In this document: positions 14,249 to 14,799 of the stretch, piece by piece
How positions within the stretch are numbered: position 1 is the stretch's first letter
Layout of the letters: each line of letters begins with the position of its first letter
Source: Candidatus Raymondbacteria bacterium RIFOXYA2_FULL_49_16
Lineage (GTDB): Bacteria; Fibrobacterota; OXYB2-FULL-49-7; XYB2-FULL-49-35
Direction of reading: 5' to 3'
Assembly: GCA_001789205.1 (NCBI GenBank)
Contig: MFYT01000065.1
Coordinates: forward strand, 1-14,799
Length of the DNA: 14,799 nt
The notes under the pieces: generated by a model
Told to the model about the DNA's origin: nothing
What the model saw: only the letters and a program-made list of their open reading frames with translations
The model's database searches: none
Position numbers and translations under genes: made by a program

Positions 14249-14799
14249 TTATGCCATCGAGACGTTTCTCCTGAACGTGACAAACCGTCCATTCCGTTCC
14301 TTTGTGATTTTCCCCTCTTTTTCGAGCATTGCTAGGTATTTTCGCGCTGTGTTCATGGCAATACCGAGTTTTAAACGGAAAACCTCTGCGGAGAATGTTT
14401 TCTGTTTAATATCGGACAATGTGTTTCCGAGCCGTTCGTTTGCTGGAAGCAGGAGGCCATATTTCTTCATATATCGTTTAATAGTCACATATGAGCAGCC
14501 AAAGCGGACCGCGATTTTATACGGCCGTTCCCCGCATTCCTTGAATGCTTTCTTAAACAGCGCGGGGTCTTGATACGCACGGGTGTGCTTCCCTGTGCTT
14601 TTTTCAAGCAGGGCAGACTCCATGGCCGAAGAGTTGTTACCGGACGTATCAATGTCTTCGGAAGGTTTCCCGATAAACGGGGGCAGGTCCTTGACGCCAA
14701 TGACCCCGTTATTGACAATGACCGCGTGTTCCACCGCGTTCTTAAGTTCCCGTACGTTTCCCGGCCAGTCGTATTTGATAAGGACGGGAAAAAGATCAT
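14249..14799 (-). CDS. Sigma-54-dependent transcriptional activator, C-terminal part (5' end off window)
   Basis: The frame enters from the right edge with no start and encodes the last 183 or so residues. It opens with LFPVLIKYDWPGNVRELKN, the conserved end of the sigma-54 AAA+ domain (W-P-G-N-V-R-E-L), followed by AVEHAVIVNNGVIGVKDLP. After a linker comes a Fis-like helix-turn-helix: LFKKAFKECGERPYKIAVRF, then SYVTIKRYMKKYGLL. About 50 further residues follow (KTFSAEVFRLKLGIAMNTARKY, then LAMLEKEGKITKERNGRFVTF) that look like a winged helix; most NtrC-type regulators stop soon after the Fis-like motif. The N-terminal sensor domain is not visible, so its signal is unknown. No -24/-12 promoter was found in the window to link it to a target. 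Confidence 0.88.
   Translation of the reverse strand, partial: DLFPVLIKYDWPGNVRELKNAVEHAVIVNNGVIGVKDLPPFIGKPSEDIDTSGNNSSAMESALLEKSTGKHTRAYQDPALFKKAFKECGERPYKIAVRFGCSYVTIKRYMKKYGLLLPANERLGNTLSDIKQKTFSAEVFRLKLGIAMNTARKYLAMLEKEGKITKERNGRFVTFRRNVSMA

Overview
The window looks like a chromosomal segment from a bacterium of the Fibrobacterota-Chlorobi-Bacteroidota (FCB) superphylum. The evidence is C-terminal sorting domains of the type IX secretion system (T9SS) kind (one intact at the end of the propeller protein, one broken copy near 14.1 kb), gingipain-family (C25) protease parts, and a sigma-54 activator. The exact phylum is inference; Fibrobacterota-like lineages fit, but nothing here proves it. 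Almost every intact gene is on the minus strand, so transcription runs from right to left.

Layout, right to left: (a) 14249-14799, the 3' end of a sigma-54-dependent activator with an extra winged-helix-like tail. (b) 13631-14248, intergenic debris: a broken plus-strand T9SS sorting domain frameshifted by a 7-bp tandem duplication, GC-rich palindromes, and one copy of a dispersed repeat. (c) 11318-13609, a secreted (alpha/alpha)-toroid protein resembling polysaccharide lyases. (d) 10895-11317, a second copy of the same dispersed repeat with its own GC-rich palindromes. (e) 8112-10894, a compact pyrimidine operon pyrR-pyrB-pyrC, visibly GC-richer than its surroundings. (f) 6858-8051, a scar region: a plus-strand DDE transposase remnant, an intact hicA-hicB toxin-antitoxin pair, and a beta-helix protein C-terminal remnant. 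(g) 1-6630, an AT-richer three-gene operon for secreted proteins.

The most interesting part is (g). Gingipain-type proteases are normally made as one chain: signal peptide, C25 propeptide, catalytic domain. Here the propeptide is its own secreted protein (5872-6630). The catalytic domain starts right after the signal peptide of a separate, giant protein (1-3779, continuing off the window) that also carries FG-GAP and ASPIC/UnbV-like modules. Between them, at exactly the propeptide/catalytic boundary, lies a gene for a 14-repeat Asp-box beta-propeller with a T9SS-type C-terminal domain. I read this as a split protease in which propeptide and enzyme act in trans, possibly with the propeller as a partner or surface anchor. 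That reading is inference from gene content and order.

The pyr genes are conventional: PyrR regulator/UPRTase, then aspartate carbamoyltransferase, then dihydroorotase, overlapping or closely spaced with strong ribosome binding sites. The predicted leader is too short for the classical PyrR attenuator.
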